This document shows, one piece after another, positions 6,118 to 7,865 of a DNA stretch of 7,865 nt. The position numbers were made by a program, and so were the translations under genes. The notes beneath the pieces are model-generated. The model had not been told where the DNA came from. It made no database searches and was given only the letters and a program-made list of their open reading frames with translations. Numbering within the stretch: the first letter of the stretch is position 1; every line of letters starts with the position of its first letter. Location: assembly GCA_013820975.1 (NCBI GenBank), contig JACDHQ010000080.1:1-7865 (forward strand). The letters are read 5' to 3'. The stretch comes from Gemmatimonadaceae bacterium. Lineage in GTDB: Bacteria; Gemmatimonadota; Gemmatimonadetes; Gemmatimonadales; Gemmatimonadaceae.

Positions 6118-6130
6118 TACCTTTGCGGCA
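6118..6130 (+). promoter_or_regulatory. Candidate -10 element abutting the 2H phosphoesterase start (leaderless)
   Basis: TACCTT (6118-6123, fits TAnnnT) ends six bases before the ATG at 6130, the same geometry as at the receptor gene. It also sits in the loop of a GCCGC (6112-6116) / GCGGC (6125-6129) inverted repeat directly before the start codon. No -35 box or Shine-Dalgarno sequence is seen. Confidence 0.28.
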
Positions 6131-6654
6131 TGCGATCGGGGATCTACCTCATACTGCCCCTGCAGGGGCCGGCGCGTGACCAGGTGCTGTCGATCCAGGA
6201 GCGGTACGATCCGCGGTCGTTCCGTGGGTGGCCGCCCCATGCCACGCTCGCGGGCTCGTCGGGAATGGGACCGCTCGACGGCGACACGCCCGTTCCCGGG
6301 CTGCGCACCACACTGACGGCCATCGCTGCCGACAGTGCCCCGATCGAGGCTCCACTCGAGCCGCCGATCCGCTTCATGCAGACCAACGTGGTGGTCCTGC
6401 CCCTCGACCCCCATGGACCAGTGCGCGTCTTGCACGAGCGCCTCCGCGTTGCGGGGCTGCGCTACGCGCCCCCGCGTTTCGCCTTCACGCCGCACGTGAC
6501 CCTGAGCTTCTTTCCCGAGCTCACGCCACAGCGGTCGCGCGAGCTGCTGGCGATGCGTGTCACGAGCCCCGCACGATTCACCGAGATCGTGGCCTACCGG
6601 TCCTTTGAGAACCGCACGTCCCAGCGGCTGATGTCGATACCGCTCAGCGGGTGA
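6130..6654 (+). CDS. 2'-5' RNA ligase family protein (2H phosphoesterase superfamily)
   Basis: This 174-residue protein has the two H-x-T signature motifs of the 2H phosphoesterase superfamily: PHATL with His37 and PHVTL with His122, 85 residues apart. That matches the two-lobed LigT/YjcG-like fold, in which the two histidines act on 2',3'-cyclic phosphate or 2'-5' phosphodiester bonds. The beta strands around them (SGIYLILPL, NVVVLPLD, FTEIVAYRSF) fit. The physiological substrate of most bacterial members is unknown, and nothing here specifies it. I chose the ATG at 6130 because it gives the usual N-terminal strand. An in-frame ATG at 6025 adds 35 arginine-rich residues that overlap the response-regulator gene. 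No signal peptide is present, so it is cytoplasmic. It is co-directional with the response regulator upstream (26-base gap) and the decarboxylase downstream (70-base gap). Confidence 0.9.
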   Translation: MRSGIYLILPLQGPARDQVLSIQERYDPRSFRGWPPHATLAGSSGMGPLDGDTPVPGLRTTLTAIAADSAPIEAPLEPPIRFMQTNVVVLPLDPHGPVRVLHERLRVAGLRYAPPRFAFTPHVTLSFFPELTPQRSRELLAMRVTSPARFTEIVAYRSFENRTSQRLMSIPLSG

Positions 6655-6724
6655 GACTCCTGCTCCCTCGCAGCAGAACCAACTCGTCACGGACCTCGCA
6701 GCCCAGCACCGTTCCAACTACCTG

Positions 6725-7865
6725 ATGAACGCCAAGCCGACCGACATCCTCGCCCAGCTCGAGGCCGACCTCGACCCGTCGGTCGCCGCGGACTTCCTCG
6801 CCATCGCGACGGATTACCTGCACGTCACCGGCACGCGCGAGAGCCGGGTCAGCACCGCGCGTTCGGCAGGCGAGTTGTATGCGCGATTCGATGAGCCGTT
6901 GCCGCGCACCGGGCGGCCCACATCGGCCGTGATCGCACGGCTGCGCGACGAGGTGGTCGCCGACGCCAACCACCTCTACCATCCCCGGTACGCCGGTCAC
7001 CAGGTGTCGGCGCCGCTCGCTGCCGCCATCTGGACCGAGCCGCTGATCGGCGCACTCAACCAGTCGCTCGCCGTCGCGGAGATGTCACCCACCGGAACGG
7101 CGATCGAGACCCGGGTCATCCGCTGGATGACGGAGCTTGCCGGCTGGGGTGAGGGCGCCGGCGGCACGCTCACCTCCGGCGGGACCGAGGCCACGATCAC
7201 CGCCCTCCTCGCGGCGCGCGCCCGGCTCCTCCCCGACGGATGGCGCGACGGGATGTCGGGCCCACACCCCGTCGTCATCTGTGGCGAGCACGCACACTAT
7301 TCCGTCGCGCGCGCAGCGGGCACGATCGGCATCGGTGCTGCCAACGTGATGGTCATTCCGTCGCGCAGCCACCGCATGGATGTCTCCGCGTTGGAGGAAC
7401 TGCTGGCCCGGCTGGCGGCCGGGTCGCGCTCCGTGCTCGCCGTCGTCGCGACCGCCGGCAGCACTGCGATGGGTTCGTTCGACGATCTCGATGCCATCGG
7501 CGCACTCTGCGACCGCCACGACATCTGGCTGCACGTGGACGGCTGCCATGGCGCGAGCGCGCTGCTCTCGGCGCAGCACCGCCACCGCGTGCAGGGGATC
7601 GCACGCGCGCGTTCCATCGCCTGGGATCCGCACAAGATGATGCTCCTCCCGCTCTCGGCCGGCGCACTGCTCGTGCGCGACGAGCAGGAGCTCGAGCGGG
7701 CCTTCGCGCAGCAGGCGCCCTACCTGTTTCACGCCGCGGATGGCGACCGCCACTGGGACCAGGGAGTCCGCAGCGCGCAGTGCTCGCGGCGCGCCGACGT
7801 GCTCAAGATGTGGGTTGCGTTGCAACGCCACGGAGCCGACGGCCTCGGCGCGGTGTACGATCATC
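6725..7865 (+). CDS. Group II pyridoxal-phosphate-dependent decarboxylase (3' end outside window)
   Basis: This is a fold-type I PLP enzyme of the aromatic-amino-acid / glutamate / diaminobutyrate / cysteine-sulfinate decarboxylase group, which releases CO2 from an amino acid. The first 380 residues are visible. The phosphate-binding loop is TSGGTEA (150-156). HAHYSVARAAG (189-199) holds the ring-stacking His191. HVDGCHGASAL (270-280) holds Asp272, which contacts the pyridine nitrogen. SIAWDPHKMMLLP (297-309) holds the Schiff-base Lys304. VDGCHG replaces the commoner VDAAYGG, so this is a divergent subgroup; its substrate cannot be assigned. Family members are usually about 450-550 residues, so roughly 100 or more are missing beyond the edge. 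The ATG at 6725 is the only start after the in-frame stop at 6629; no ATG, GTG or TTG codon lies between. No Shine-Dalgarno sequence is evident. A weak 5-bp hairpin (6660-6676, no T-run) lies upstream. Confidence 0.95.
   Translation, partial: MNAKPTDILAQLEADLDPSVAADFLAIATDYLHVTGTRESRVSTARSAGELYARFDEPLPRTGRPTSAVIARLRDEVVADANHLYHPRYAGHQVSAPLAAAIWTEPLIGALNQSLAVAEMSPTGTAIETRVIRWMTELAGWGEGAGGTLTSGGTEATITALLAARARLLPDGWRDGMSGPHPVVICGEHAHYSVARAAGTIGIGAANVMVIPSRSHRMDVSALEELLARLAAGSRSVLAVVATAGSTAMGSFDDLDAIGALCDRHDIWLHVDGCHGASALLSAQHRHRVQGIARARSIAWDPHKMMLLPLSAGALLVRDEQELERAFAQQAPYLFHAADGDRHWDQGVRSAQCSRRADVLKMWVALQRHGADGLGAVYDH

Noticed and set aside
6118..6125. TACCTTTG as a Bacteroidetes-type TAnnTTTG promoter element
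   Set aside because: No matching -33 TTTG/TTG box lies upstream and the rest of the window (very GC-rich) does not resemble Bacteroidetes; the TAnnnT leaderless reading is simpler.
6660..6676. CTGCT-N7-AGCAG hairpin after the 2H phosphoesterase gene as a terminator
   Set aside because: The stem is only 5 bp with no following T-tract; insufficient to call a terminator.

Overview
The window is a GC-rich, gene-dense stretch of a diderm (outer-membrane-bearing) bacterial chromosome. A TonB-dependent outer-membrane receptor, a plant/Chlamydia-type FabI, very GC-rich codon use and several start codons without a Shine-Dalgarno sequence fit a Gemmatimonadota-like organism or another GC-rich environmental lineage. 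This assignment is an inference from style, because no rRNA or marker gene is present. I saw no tRNA, rRNA, CRISPR array, insertion sequence or phage gene.

Region 1 (1-2152, minus strand) is a tightly packed run of four genes with gaps of 19, 22 and 27 bases, probably one operon. In transcription order they are an unrecognised exported protein with TonB-C-terminal-like segments, a TspO/MBR protein, an MscL mechanosensitive channel carrying a four-cysteine zinc-ribbon-like tail, and MsrA (runs off the left edge). The last three suggest an envelope or oxidative/osmotic stress theme.

Region 2 (2153-2353) is the divergent intergenic region. Most of it is GC-rich, but 2301-2350 is about 72% A+T. 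That island holds a plausible promoter for the receptor (TTGTAA, 17-base spacer, TACTGT, then 6 bases to ATG) overlapped by inverted and direct repeats that look like an operator.

Region 3 (2354-5493) has a 744-residue TonB-dependent receptor (plus) converging on fabI (minus), with only two bases between their stop codons.

Region 4 (5494-7865, plus strand) begins with a 187-base divergent spacer. It is followed by a single-domain response regulator, a 2H phosphoesterase (2'-5' RNA ligase family) and a group II PLP-dependent decarboxylase cut by the right edge. These three are co-directional, but no shared pathway is evident.

I see no clearly novel multi-gene defence or mobile system. The points most worth following are the TonB-like exported protein heading the TspO-MscL-MsrA operon and divergent from the receptor, the promoter/operator island, the zinc-ribbon MscL, a duplicated gene-start segment, and signs of leaderless transcription.
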